Of a DNA stretch of 64,000 bases, positions 27,301 through 42,300 are shown piece by piece. A program made the translations under genes and the position numbers. The notes under the pieces were generated by a model. The model worked only from the letters and a program-made list of their open reading frames with translations, did no database searches and was not told where the DNA came from. The stretch is taken from positions 67,686,308 through 67,750,307 of the forward strand of contig NC_134454.1 of NCBI RefSeq assembly GCF_030867145.1. Direction: 5' to 3'. The stretch is from Opisthocomus hoazin (taxonomy: Eukaryota; Chordata; Aves; Opisthocomiformes; Opisthocomidae). Position 1 is the first letter of the stretch. Every line of letters starts with the position of its first letter.

Positions 27301-30300
27301 ATAGTCAGTGGCTTTAGGACACTGTAACGTATCACAAAGCTATGGAATAACACTGAAATACATCAATATTATGAAGTATTTCAAAAACTCAGTTTCTGTA
27401 ATCTTTCTGATGCATATCACTATGTTCATGAAACCTTATTTTCCAAATTTAGAAAGAGAATGCTAATTGTTATCTAGACATGGCCAAACGTCAAACTAAG
27501 GTGGAAGGATTTTTTTCCTAATATAGTTCAATTCTATTTTCCATTATCCATCCACACACCAGTATACCACAGAATCACAGAATGTTCGGGTTTGGAAGGG
27601 ACCTTTGTGGGTCATCTAGTCCAACCCCCTGCCAAAGCAGGGTCACCTACAGCAAGCTACACAGGACCTTGTCCAGGCGGGTCTTGAATATCTCCAGAGA
27701 AGGAGACTCCACCACCTCCCTGGGCAGCCTGTTCCAGTGCTCCGTCACCCTCAGAGGGAAGAAGTTCTTCCTCATGTTCAGACGGAACTTCCTGTGCCTC
27801 AGTTTGTGCCCGTTGCCCCTTGTCCTGTCACTGGGCACCACTGAAAAGAGCTTGGCCCCATCCTCCTGACACCCACCCTTCAGATATTTATAAGCATTTA
27901 TTAGGTCCCCTTGCAGCCTTCTCTTCTTCAGGCTGAACAAGCCCAGCTCCCTCAGCCTCTCCTCGTAGGGCAGACGCTCCAGTCCCCTCACCATCCTTGT
28001 AGCCCTCCGCTGGACTCTCTCCAGTAGCTCCTCATCTTTCTTGAACTGGGGAGCCCAGAACTGGATGCAGTACTCCAGATGAGGCCTCACTAGGGCAGAG
28101 TAGAGGGGAAGAAGAACCTCCCTCAACCTGCTGGCCACACTCCTCCTAATGCATCCCAGGATCCCATTAGCCTTCTTGGCAGCCAGGGCACACTGCTGGC
28201 TCATGGTCAGCTTGTCGTCCACCAGCACTCCCAGGTCCCTCTCCACAGAGCTGCTCTCCAGCAGGTCCTCCCCAAGCCTATACTGATGCATGGGGTTGTT
28301 CCTCCCCAGGTGCAGGACCCTGCACTTGCCCTTGTTGAACTTCATCAGGTTCCTCTGCGCCCAACTTTCCAGCCTGTCCAGATCATGCTGAATGGTAGGA
28401 CAGCTTTTTTCTTTATCAGTCACTCCTCCCAGTTTGGTGTCATCAGCAAACTTGCTGAGGGTACACTCTACCTCTTCATCCAGGTCACTGATGAAGTTAA
28501 ACAAGGCTGGGCCCAGAACTGACCCCTGAGGGACACCACTTGTTACCAGCCTCCAACTAGACTCAGCGCCACTGATGACAACCCTCTGAGTTCTGCCATT
28601 CAGCCAGTTCTCAGTCCACCTCACTGACCACTCATCCAGCCTACACTTCCTGAGCTAGTATGAAGATTCAGAGTGAAACACAATCCTACGAAGCAAAACA
28701 TACAGATTGCTTTATATTCAACTGCACATCAAATTCACTGTGTTTCTGTATTTCAGAGTACTGGCATTAGTTAATTACAGTATTAGTTAATTACAGAAAA
28801 TACCCCATTTTATCAAACGTTTGTGAAGGGAAAGATGCATCAAACCATGTGACAAAAATAAACCAAATTCCATACCTCAATAGTTTTTAAAATTAGTTCA
28901 ATGAAAACTAAAACAATCAACAACAATATTCACATACCTTGTGTATCTAAAATTTCTAGTCATTGTCCATATACATTAATACTTAATAAAATAAGAATTA
29001 TCAATATAGAAATAGAAGCATACATTACTAACTATTAAAACATTAGGAGTTTCACTGTTGGGAACAACTAGCAAAATGTTTCTCAAGATACAAAAAATGT
29101 TTTTAGGATATAACAGCAGTACCTTCAATATTTTTGGATGGCTTGTAAGCACAATTTTTTACAATCATCTTAATGAGGTTCATGCACTGTACAATAAACC
29201 GCTCAAATACAATTCCTTCACCAGCCTCTGTGAAAACATAGTTTACAGCAAACTCCAATGACCTCTGAATCAAAGCGGTGAATGAAAAAGGATGCTGATC
29301 CAGGAAGTCCAAAAGCTAAAAATTAAGGAAGTAGAAGAGCAAGAGAAATTAAGTGACTTTTTGTGCAAGCCTTGTTACATGCTTTCATAAATTAGTTATC
29401 AAAAACCAGTACCAATTTACACAAAATTACAGAAAACTAATACAGACAGGAAATTCTGATGAGATCAGTATCAATGATTAATGAAACATTATTTTGCCCT
29501 GAAATTCGTGATGCATGTTCAAAATTACCTTTTTATAAGTTTAGGGAATGTTCTGGTTTTAGCTGGGATAGAGTTAATTTTGCTCCCAGTAACTGCTGTG
29601 ATTTGGATTTAGCACAAGAAGAATGTTAGTAACACTGACGTTTTCAGGTGTTGCTATGAAATCAAGGACTTTTTCCAGTTTCTCACATTTAGCCAACGAG
29701 CAGGTGTGCAGGAGCTGGGAGGGACCGCAGCCAGGCAGGCAGCCCAAGCTGGCCAACAGAAATATTCCATACCATGGATGGCATGCTCAGTGTAGGAATG
29801 GGGGTTTGCAGGGGGGCAGGGAGTGCTCTCTCTTTCTTTTTTCTGTGGGTTCGAATCCTTTCTTGTCCAGGAGTTTAAACTTCTCCAGAAGTTAGTTTTT
29901 TCCCCCAGACATTTAATAGAATTCGCAAAATCTGTGAGTTTGGCTTTCCACGATCACTTCTCAGGGACTGATTGCAAATCAATCATTGGGTGGTGAGAAA
30001 ATTGTATTGTATATAACTTGTTTTGCATATTCATCATTATCATTATTAGTATTAGTAGTCATATTTCCTTTGTTGCCTTCTTAAACTGTCTTTATCTCAA
30101 CCTGCGAGTTTCCCCTTTTGTCCATTTCTCCTCCCCATCTCACTATGGGGGAAGGGGAGGGGTGAGCAAGCGGCTGTCTAGTGATTAGCTGCCAGCTGCC
30201 GGGTTAAACTACAAAAAGGAACAATATCCATTTTCAATTCGACCAGGTTGCTAGCAAGTATATAAAACATGTCAGCCACACTTAAAACCCTGAACATTTT

Positions 30301-33300
30301 CAGCAGATAATTTGTCCCTATTAGAATTATTGTAAGTAAAGACATGAGGGAAATCACCTTTTATTCTTTCTTCTCCCCCTCCACTGCAGTACAAGCACTT
30401 GCTTCGCCAGCTTAGCTTTTCCAGCTAGTGTTCTAGAATGCACTGGTCAGTTCCCTTAATCTCCTTCACTACTGCAAAAATTAAGCCTAAATTCTCACAT
30501 CTGAATTTCCACAGGTGGTAGATTATCTGTTAACAAAGTGTATTTTCTCATCTAGTCTATGTTAAAAGATGCACACGCCTCACACACTTTGCTTGTTAGT
30601 TCAAAGTTAGAAGTGCTATGATAAAGACTAAAAATGTTGTGTTAGAGCACCTTCAGTTTAATTTTGGCGAAGCCAATAGGTGCCTCCCACTTCTGGTAAT
30701 TAGGCTGAATATTTAAATAAGATCCATGGCCCCAAAATGTAATCTGAAAACAAGGGGAACTCTGCAGGTTTTATATCTTCTCAAAACCGAGCAAGCAACA
30801 ATGCTGCAATTACCTTCCGACAATATGTGCAATTAACAATTGCACAGAACTAGCTGACAATTCCAAATGTATCATATAATACAAAAGTCACAGACAGTAA
30901 GACAGGTTTGTGTTAATCTTCTTTCAGTAAAGTGGCCAGTTATTCAATAGAACCAACAGGGCCTCAGAAACAGCAATCTAAATACTGATAAAAGACAGGA
31001 CAAAAAGTTTATACCCTGATTTCAGCTAGCATAAAGTTAATGCTCACAGGAAGCTGGGAGGGGACACGGCCAGGACAGCTGATGCAAACTAGCCAAACGG
31101 GATAGTCAATACCATATGATGTCAGGCTCAGTATATGGCTGGGAGAGGGGAATCTGCTCAGGAGCAGGCTGGGCATGGGTGGTGACAAAACTGCACTGTG
31201 TACCCCTTGCTTTGTATATTCTTTTTATCAGTACTACTGTTGTTTTCCTCTTCCTTTGCTGTTCTATTAAACTGTCTTTATACCAACCTACAGGTTTTGT
31301 CTTTTTCTTCCGATTCTTCTCCCCACCCCACCAGTGGGAGAGGAGTGAGCAAACAGACACGTGATTCTTTGTTGCCTGGCTTGGGCTAAACCGCAATAGT
31401 TTATCACTTTTTTATTCATCAATGCTGATACAAACATCTCAGCAAAACTTCCAGAAATATTTTTTTGAGCAAAATCCTAGCTAAATAATTTACTTCTGGA
31501 GTGGATTTAATTTTATTTGAGCTAAGAAAATGTATTCTTCACTCCTGCAACTTATGTCAGCATGAGTAAACAGACATCCTCCTCTTTAAAAAAAATTTTC
31601 AAAAATATATTTCATAACAAAGAAGTTTTAAGTTGTGGTACCTTCCATTTCTTTACAAGACCTGAAACCTATTTGCTCTAAGGCACATACATATTTGAAT
31701 GTGGACTGCTCCTCCGGAACAGTAAACTATTCAGTAACTGAACAGAGAATTTACTTACCACTTTAGTGAACAGAATTATAGTCTTTTCTAGACGATCTCT
31801 GCATACGTTTTCTGCTCTTATACTTCTACCTGGTAAATCAGATATTTAACAACTATCATTTCTTCAGACTTTTCTTTTTCTTTCTGGATAGCCAAGTTTT
31901 AAAAAATTAACACTGCTGAAGAACAATTTGTTTTATCTGTAGCTTAAGGATTATGGCAGCCAGAAAAAAGTTCTATGGCAGAATAAATCCCAAGTCAAAT
32001 TCAAGGTAATGAGCACCAGGGGAAAAAAAATATAATCTAGAACTGTTTCTCTCAGCTGCAGTGAAATTCAGAGCAACTGAGGAGAATAAAACAATTGGGA
32101 CATCATTACAGACAGCTCAGTGATAAAAGATAGTTAAAATAACACAAGCTAATGCTAGTATAGACAAGAAAAAACACATGGAAAAGATGAAAATGCCCTT
32201 TTATTAAAACTATGGTATAGCCTTACTACATAATACTATGTGTTGTCCTAGAAACTCCCTCTTAAAAAACAATTGATTACAGACACTGGAAACATTCTGA
32301 ATTTACAAAATACAGACAAAGATTTATAAAAAAAAAAAACAAGAGCAGCCATAATGAGGGCACACAGACAAAAAAATAAAAATAAATGTAAACACTACTT
32401 TTCTAAGGCAGCCATGCCTGCTTTTGTAAAATAACTTCTTGATTAGAATAATGGAAATGGGAAGCTTCTGTTCAGTTCTTCTCTTAGGACATTCAAACCA
32501 CACAGTCCTCATGTTCTACAGGACTATGATAACCACCAACCTTCAGGACAGGATGGCCTTCATTTCAGTCTATTAAAGCTAGGCAACTACCTCACCAAAA
32601 ATGAAACGAGGGCCAGAAAGAGCATGACTACAGTACAGAAGAGGCAAACAGCTGCATGCAAAGCAGCCTGTATTTCAGAAGAGAAAAAAGATATCTTATT
32701 TTGGCATTGAACATAGTGGCAGTTTCCATCTTTTGTATAAGCAAGGCTTAGAGTTCAGATCAGCCCCTCACACCTAAGTATAGGCTCCTGAGCCAAATAC
32801 CTTTATTTATATCAAAAAATTCTTTCTACTCAGTTTAGACACCTATTGTCAGAAAAAAAGCATTGCTGAAGCCTAAAAGAATGAACTGACAAGACTTCAG
32901 ATGAATGAATGGCTTCTATCACTACAAGTGTACAGGGAAGCAAAGAGGAGCAAGTTCAGATCAACACTGCCGAACATCTCCTCTTTGCTTGCTTCAGGTA
33001 GCTTCCCTGCAAAAGTACTAACATCTGCCAGTTATGCTTATATTTCTGTTGACTGTGTTGACCTGTTTGTCTGTCTCAGATTATTATTCTTCCTACAGCT
33101 GAATGTGGTCTTTATGTCCCATGTAACACCTGCCAAAATATGTGGCAAACTCCATGAAAAACATAAAACCCTTCCAAAGAAGAAAACTCAATATGATTTG
33201 GGTTTTAGTAGCATCTACTTATTTCAATATATATTTTCAATATAGACAGTGTGTCAATCCATGGCTTAAGATTTTTAATTTAATTGGCATTATCACAACA

Positions 33301-36300
33301 AGTATAATTTATGGTGGGATTTTAGCCTGTTGATATAAAAGGACGTTTTTACTGAAGTCTTTTTACTGAAGTCTTTTCTGACACTTTCAACAGCATTTAA
33401 AGTAATAGCTTTGCACTAATACCTTGCACCTAAATGATTAATGAATATGCACTAACTGTGTTATGTCTCCATCCAACTTCTAATAGCTAATAAGTGATAC
33501 AAGGAGAAAATACCCAGATACTTACTGCACTCCAGAAACTGTTTCAGCCGTTCAAACACTGCATGTAGAAAACCCTGAAAAATATAAAAGTATATTTGTC
33601 TTTTAAAGACGAAGCTCATTTTGCACTGTATTACAGTTGAGTCAAACTGAAGTCAGTTCAGATGTGTTACTAGCTCAGATATCACCTTATCACTTGTAAC
33701 TGAACTTACTGATCATCTTGGACAATTTCCTGATGAAACAAATAACTAGCTAGTCAGCAGACTGCATAGCTGATCCATACTGACCTAATTAATACCACAC
33801 AAACAGCATAGCATCTCTAATAGAAGGAAGTATAGGTAAATATAGATATATGCTTTACAATCTGCTTATCCAGTTCTTCCCTGTTCTCAGCTTCCTTGTG
33901 CAGGATGTGGGTTGTAGGTACCCAATTCCTCCAGCAAAGCAGGCAGTGTTTGGGGTTAAGGGAGATGCCTGGGATTCACTCTTTTTTCTGCCCCCCCCAT
34001 GGACTGTATACCACAGGCTTTCACCTCAATCAGACAAACTCCATCAACATCAACAGAAATTGACAGGAGAAATATGCTACTACATTCACCATTAAATGAA
34101 AACATCCTCTTCAAATGGTGGTGGAAGACTACATATACGACATCTTCCAGTAGGCAACAGAGGTGTCACTATTATGCAACAGGTAAATTGGAAGGTCCGT
34201 CTTTTCTTTTTTCAAACATCACGACATGGACATCACAGTGTTTAGGACCTATCTAGGATCTAACAGTTCTTAACTGATAGGAAGACAACTTTCAGAGCAT
34301 ATTGCTCACACAGTATGTGCCTTTCAACGATTTTTAAACATAGTTCTACAACACCCGAAATCATCACAAAAGATTTCTAATCTAGAACTAGAAACAGATT
34401 TATGTCACTTACCATCACCTCTACATTCCAATGAGGTTCTACAAACCCATGAACTGTCAGTTTACGAAGCACTAGGAAAAAAAAAGTTACTTGTGTAGGT
34501 ATTTCTTAGCCCTTGTTCCAACAGATTTCAGAACACTATTAGTTCAAATGCCTTTCTTCCAAATCTCCATATTAAAAAAATACATTTAAATTTGGGTGTT
34601 TGGATGCCTCAACCATATCTAACATTACTCTAATCCTATTGAAATTACTTTAAACTTCACTACATGTGTAAAGTAAAGAACTGAACTCCAAGAACTACTG
34701 AATCAAGAAGTATTCTGAAGAAGATGTAAGTATTCAACTTCTGAAAGGTTCTGCAGCAGGAAAAGGGCCAAATACAGTCAACTAGGGCTCACAAGTGATC
34801 TTTTGAATTTGCTCAGGTTTATCACTGCCAGTAACCCAGAGAATCCGCATGCTGCACCTTGTGAAACAATTCAAGACTGGTATCATCTGCACTGCAAGCA
34901 CTGCACACAAACATCTCAGTTCTTCAAAGCAGCAAGTCCAGTAAGGATATGTATTCATCCCACCAATAAGTACTTGAGCGTCAACCTAAAACTTCAACTG
35001 GTGGCTAAGCCTACCTCTTCAATGAACACAAGCTGAACGTCACGCAACAAAATTCATAGCTCAGCTTCTTCAGTTAAGTGCCTCAAGGCAGACACATGCA
35101 AGCCTAAATTTCAACACGTAAAAAAGCATCCTGTTATGCCCTCCACTTTGTCACCTGCTAGACTTTGACTTCTTACAACACACATATCAGAATGGTACAT
35201 ACTGAGGAACAAGAGTACCTTCTCCCCCTTCCATGTGAATAATCCTCCTTCTGCATTGCTGAAGATACAGGTAAAATAATCCAAGACTACTTGTTTTCCC
35301 AATGGGCATAGCTTTGTTAGAAAATGCTGTTTACCAGTAAGTCTTCTTTGTTCACTGTGAAGAAACTTCTTTGATTCCTTATATTTAATGTAATTCTGTA
35401 TTATTACCTTTCAATGACAACAAGGTTCTTTCTAGTGAATTTGTGGCTGCAGCTTCATCCCCCGCACAAACTTGCTGTAGAAATGTATCGGTATGATGAT
35501 TCCACAAGGAACACGCAAAGCTATAAATACCTGATGCAAGCTGCAAAAGGAAGAAAGACCAACAATATATTTGTTTTCCTGAATTTGCCTATAGCATAAC
35601 AATTTCCTAAATTTCAAAGGTCTGCTTAGACCATCTAATTATTTAAGCCATCTATTTGTATATCATGGGCCACAGTGTTTCACTTGGTTCTTTGTTGTAC
35701 TAAGTTGTACTGATCCAAAGAAGTTTTCAAGAAAAATACCTTGTGTTAATTTGAAGATGTTATGACAGACTCACCCGCTTCCCTGACTACTTGGTCTATG
35801 GCTCTAACAATTTAAAGGTAACTATTTAGGCCTCCTTTCTTACCTGATTTTCATTACAGCCACTGGTCTATAATACTGAGGCTTCAAAAAACTCAGTTTT
35901 CCTCATCACCCCCTCTCCCACAAGACTTCAATTATCTTACAGCACAGTTAGTATCTGAATCAGCTTACTCTGGGACACAGCTAGCAGTTACAGGCCTATC
36001 TCTAATAAAAACAGTATTGAACAATGCCTACACTGAAACTAACTTTATTTTGTTGACAGCTGCAAACCCTGGCTTTTTGACTCGTATTATTTAAAACACA
36101 GAATGACAAATAGTTCTAATCAGCTACCACTGAACAAATCTCAAACTTAATTCCAAACAGTGCTTACCTGATAAAGATATTTGAAGTATAAACAGAAGAG
36201 AAAGAATTTCTCATTCCGTTATGGCGGCACTTGACAGCTTCATAGTTCAGGAAGAAACTGCACTTAGTCTGCTACATGTTACATCAATGGAATCAAAAGC

Positions 36301-39300
36301 ACGTAAGACCCGTTTACTGGGTTCATTTGACAGAGTGAAGGTGAGAGTCATCATAATTACTCAATGATGTTTTCATGGAGTTGCAAAAACACATCACCGA
36401 ATAATTATCAATATTTTCAACCTATTCATGTTTTAGGGGTTGACTTTGTGTTTTGGGGTGGGGCCTCTCTTAAATATGCTAATACTAACCATAATAGTAA
36501 GCAGTTAACAACTTCAAAAAAAAACCAACGCAAAAAAACCCCAAAACACCAAACAATTCAAAGCAGCAATAATAGTTCTAGTAGTAGAATATACTGTGGA
36601 TAAACCCATTTGTTTGTCCTCAGATCAGTGTACCTTAGTACTAAAAAAAAACTTAGCCTGGAGAAGAGAAAGCTCTGGGGAGACACTATTGCCACCTCTT
36701 AGCACTTGAAGGGGGCTTATAAGAAAGATGGGAAAATGCTTTTTAGTAGGGCCTGTAGTGACAGGACAAGGGGTAACTGCATCAAACTGAAAGAGGGCTC
36801 ATTTAGATTTGATATAAGGAAGAAATTCTTTACTATGAGTGTGGTGAGGCACTGGCACAGGCTGCCCAGAGAAGCTGTGGCTGCCCCCTCCCTGGCAGTG
36901 TTCCAGACCAGGTTGGATGGGGCTTTGAGTGACTTGGTCTGGTGGAAGGTGTCCCTGCCCATGGCAGGGGGTTTGGAACGAGATGCTCTATAAGGTCCTT
37001 TCCAACCCAAACCATTCAATGATTCTATAAATAAAAACAGTAAAAGCAAAGGTGGCAGACTTGTTCAATGCTGGATTTCATAGGCTGTCAATGATCATGA
37101 GGATTCTTATTCTAGTTTCCTATTTATGACCATATTTCAAAGATTCAGCAATCTCCAAAGCAGCAAAGAAATCACAACAATCATGAAAACCCTCACTGAA
37201 TTACCTACTTTATGGTAGGAGTATAAAGAAAAGTGCTTCTAGTTTAAGAACAGAACAACAACTTCAAAGTTGAAGAAAAAAAAAGTTTACAGATAAACTG
37301 TAAAAATGTAACAGCATTCTTTTAAAACCAGGGTCAAAAAGCAATAGCAAGGCTTGAAAGCTTGATGTTAAATGAATTAGGGGAAAAAAACGTAACCTGT
37401 ATTTTTGCTGATTTGCGGTAAATTCGTGATATCACTTCTCCAACATGTGCTATATGGCTACGTGCTATTACAAAAAAAAAAAATCCTAGTATTACAGGTT
37501 TTAACACATACAACCAACTTCTTCCTAACAGTCGTAGTACATTCGTATCAGATAGGAAAATAAAACTCACTGATTTTACTTCCAAGAGCCACCATCCACA
37601 TCTAACAGACCAAGTCCAGAAAAACAACTCAAAATAAAACAGACATTTATAAGCATATCACCAATGGTATATAACCAGATCTTGCATTTTTCTATTTGTA
37701 CTAAAGCAGCCAATTCTACCTTGAAGATTGTTAATGTAGTTATAATGAGAACTGCACTATTCACCGGAAAGATGAAGTTATAAATAAGCTGCATTTACAA
37801 CTTAGTGTCAACCTGTACATCATCTAACATTTTTCCATTTCCATTTTAAACCTCAGGTAAGAGAGTTCAAGAAGTGATGTCTTATCTGTAAGTATGACCT
37901 TGTAATCATCAGGTACCACATTACATGAAACTTTTATCAAGTGTTTCCAATGCTGTACTAAAAAAATGTTGAAACTGTAACTACTTATCTGAAAGTATCA
38001 AGAAATTCTGTAGTCTGTTACTTTCGTCCTTTTAGGTTCAAATGGCTATTTTGACTGTCCAAGAGAAGTCACATGACACCCAACACGTTAAGTGTCTTTA
38101 CCAGGAGATGATGTAGATTTCCAAGTTGTGCAATTTTGCCATTATTTAAAAAAATGAATCCTTAAACATGAACTCTGTAGTGCCAGATGCTCAGAAAATT
38201 TTCTTTTCCCATTTGAAGTTTGAAAAACTATCAACATACAGTGTTCCCAACACAGTGAAACTGGATGCACTGAAAACTTTTATTCACATCAAATCAAACG
38301 ATAGACAAACTTTGGATACTGAACATATCCACAAGATAAAACCCAACATTTAAGCCTGAAATTTCAGTGATATTTTTGACAAAAACTGTTTTACAAATCT
38401 AAAAAAACATTGTTGTAAGCCTTTTCTTCTCATGTCTGAAGCTGTCTCATTCTGCTAGTAAAAGAATATACGAAGAAAATACCATGCTGCAAACATAGCA
38501 TTCCATAAGCAAAAAGGTTCAGGGAAACTTAATGAGTTTCTTGGAAGCACAAACATGACTGAAGGCAACTGAGCACTTTTCGAACGTGGTAAGATAGTGG
38601 AAAAACAGCAAAGGTACTGTTGGATGTGACAACTTTAAAAACAAATACTGGACCTTACAACGTATATTCCTTTTTGTTCCTTAACTGAGATAGTATGAAT
38701 TTGGCTATTTTATGAAGGTGGGGCTCTGGGATTAAGTTTTGATTTTTTTTGCTATATTATTGAGCATTAACAGTATTTTCAGCTGCATAACCAGGCGGTA
38801 TAAGCAACATCTTGATTTAGCACTGCTCTAGAAATGAAGTCATTATCTCGCTCACTCTTTATTGCTTTGGAATTAATATCTATGAATATGCCAACACCTG
38901 TATTGTTCAGTTATCTAGGTCACATATAATGGCCTAATAAATTACAAAATATAAGGAAATATTACCTATACAGAAATTATATTCATTCATATCTATACAT
39001 GGTAGAGAGAGAAAACACTGTTCCTCTACACACACATCTTGTAGCAACATATTATCGCTTCAGTCCTGTACTATTACAAGAGCCAGTCTTCAGTTCTTCA
39101 GACTCCCAACAATTAAAATTTTATCTTATTGATTACACAGCCAGAAAATTTTTTCTGCATAGGTAAACAGGTAAACCTGCAGAAGCAGTCTTAATTACCT
39201 GTGCTGTCATCTCTTCTTTAAGTTGAGGAACAAAATAAAAGTTTGAAAAGTCAAATGTAACATGTTTGGAAAAGATGTTTAACTCACTGAATTCAGTTAA

Positions 39301-42300
39301 CTGCACTACATCGTTGCCTAACTCCACATGGGATTGGAGATGCAACTGCCTACAGCCAAAGGTAAACCTATGTTCTTATCAGCGGATTCTGACAATGGCG
39401 CATGTAAGCTGCATCAGACAAGACTGGGCATTTGCATTCACATTATGCCTTTTAATTAACCTGGAGAAAGAAGTTAATCTGGAAAAACCCCAAACACATT
39501 CCCACTGACCATAAAAGCCAAAAATACTGTGGTATGAAAGCCTAAAACCCAGTATTTTCTAAAGACTATATTGAATTACAAATCCAAGCACACTTCCAAA
39601 GCACTACAAATTCATACGTAATAACATCTACTGTACAGCACGGCAACATAAGGCTGATATGCAGATATTGCTCTGTAGATGAAGCTCTGCTTTTTAACAC
39701 AAGTTATTATAATAACACTCAAGCTGCACACAAATTAAAAAAGAGATCAAAACCATTTCACCTAGAAACTAACTTCCAGTTATTTCATATTGTACATATA
39801 CCTACCAAAGTAAGAGCACTACTGTTTCAAAGGCAGGCATTAAAGTCAACATACCTGCCACTAATGCACTGCCAGCTAATCAAGGGAAGTGGCAAGCATG
39901 TACAATACGTGGTTTGCATGCTCTACAATATTGCATCACACTACTTACATCAAAGAAAAGCTTCCTATCTGCAGCAAGCCGTTTGGATGCCAGGGTCTTT
40001 GTAACATGATAAAAGGTAAGTAGTGCTCTGTGCTGTCGAAGATCATCCTGGACCCTCACAGATTCTAGCAGAGTGGGTATAAGTTCTGGCCATTGCCTAG
40101 GGCAGTCCACCCTGGCAACTTTAGCGATCAATACAGAGATCTGAGTTGCTATCTGCAAAAACGCAAAACAAAACACAGATACCAGAAAGTCAAAGATCAT
40201 TTAGGAAATGCACAATGTAACAGCCAAGTAAACAACGTAACAACCAAGGAAAACCCGAATCAAAAAAATCTGGTATGGATTGCTAGATTTATGTGTGTTT
40301 CTTCTCGAACTATTTTTAAGTTTGCTGAATGCAAATGAATGTGGAGAAAAAAGTGTCTTCCATTCTATGTTTGTAGTAAATATTTACACAAAATTCTACG
40401 CTGGCTACCTTGTTTAGATTTTACTTGAAGATCAGTACATTTATTTGTTCTAGAAATTACATAAATGAAGAAACAGGTATTGGGCAAACACTTATTACTT
40501 AGTGATCTTTTCTATCGCTTTCTACAAACAAACATAGACCGCTGAATACTTATTACCCTTATTTCTCCTACAGCTGAGTTTTAGACTTCAGACAAGAGAG
40601 ACATGTGCCTGTAAGCTGTGGTCCCATCCCGGTGGCTGCAGCTGAGACCCTCACTTGCTCCAGATGCTCAGGCCAGAGGCCTGAGGCACCTACACGACTT
40701 CCACCACCCGACTCTGGTTGCTGGCACCAAATCCCACGCGTGCCAGTCTTGCCAGTAGCTGGCACCTAGTCTTTGCAGCACGCACACACAACAGAGTGAG
40801 ATTACACAGAGGGCTAGTTAAGGCATTCCATCAGAAGGCAAGACAGCCGGTGGCGATTCGGCGCAGACTTTATTCAGACATGAGTACTGACCAGCTGTGG
40901 TTTACACACGGCTGGCCCTTTTTATACCTTCTTTCTGTCTATTCCCCACCTTGCTGTTCCAAAACTTCCTTTCCTTAAACACTCCTTAAGAAATTTTGTA
41001 ATGTCCCTCATAACCCCACCTCAAATATCCAAAAACTTCACATTCCTGTTTCCCCACTCTCATACCATTCACTTGATCGGAGTACCTGAACAAAGCAGAC
41101 ACTCTCACCTTCAACATACCCTTACAACTACCACCATGTTTCCAGCTTGGGGAAGAAGTCACCTCCTTATGGTGGCAAAAGGAATCCCAGCAACTCACCG
41201 GCATAAAAGTGAATAGCCATGCTCCCCTTTACTGCTTCCACAGCTTTTTCATGTGAAAGTCTGACCACCCCACAAAACTCCTTAAAATATTAACTGCTAC
41301 CAACTTGCCCAGGAAGCAGAATTGCTTCAGCAAACTGACATCAACATTTGCAAGGAAGAGCTGGGAGTCTTCTTTATTATCAGATCAAGTGATGTCAACT
41401 GGCAGGAAGGAGCAAATAAACTCTTCTCCATATGTGATACAACAAGCAATCCCTCCAGAGATGCTAAAACCACGTTCTCCTTGAGGACTGGCTTTTTAAG
41501 TGAAAAAAATCTGCTGTCACATATCTAAATTTTGTTCCTCTGTTCCTTCCATATGGTAAATGTCTTTCGAGGACACAGAATTTATGCTCCCAGCATATGA
41601 TATCTTCTGTTTTTCTTCTCCCCCTCCCCTGGAAGTCAGCTCGTATCATCACATCTCGTTACTATGTCTAACTCTTACATTTCTGCATTGTTTTTTTTCT
41701 TTTTATACATAAAAGGGTCATAATTTTTCTACTTTCAATGATACGGAAAGCACAAGCAGATAGCAACTGTGTGACAGGAAAAAAGCACTCATCAGGAACA
41801 CAAGATATAGGCATATCAGGCAGACCAGGGACCAAATACAACATGCCCCTGAAAGGAAGCCTCAAGATATCTACAGCACAGATTGGGGAACAAGGCAGAA
41901 AGAAGGGGAGATGGACTCTGTAAACATACTTCAGTATCACAATTGCTTGCAAAATCGTTTAGGAGCAGTCTGCGGCATAAAATGAAACAAAACTCTCCAT
42001 ATCTTAAAAGACTACATCTCAAAAATACAATAAGGACACACAAATAAATACATGAAGCCTCTAGTCTTTAGAATGTCATACTTCATAGCTCTTTTTGATT
42101 GAAATAAAGAAAATAGTAATATTTGGTCACGTATTTTACCTTGAAACTATACATGCACTACAAATTTAAAGATATTTTCTATGTCTACCTGCACTTTAAA
42201 AAAATTGCATTTGCAATAAAAACTTCAGATTCCAGTCAAAATTGTCACTGCACAAAGGTCTTCTCCAATGACTCAATCACCCTAGCTGTGATACATTGCT

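Larger units (their letters stand above)
26614..29122. other. IPO11 intron 10
   Basis: This 2.5-kb intron holds the CR1 copy with the longest open frame (27,570-28,656) and a 16-bp tandem duplication at 28,766-28,796. The rest is AT-rich. Confidence 0.85.
29316..31758. other. IPO11 intron 9
   Basis: This 2.4-kb intron holds two solo LTRs of one family in the same orientation (29,549-30,213 and 31,012-31,397). The remainder is AT-rich and unremarkable. Confidence 0.85.
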
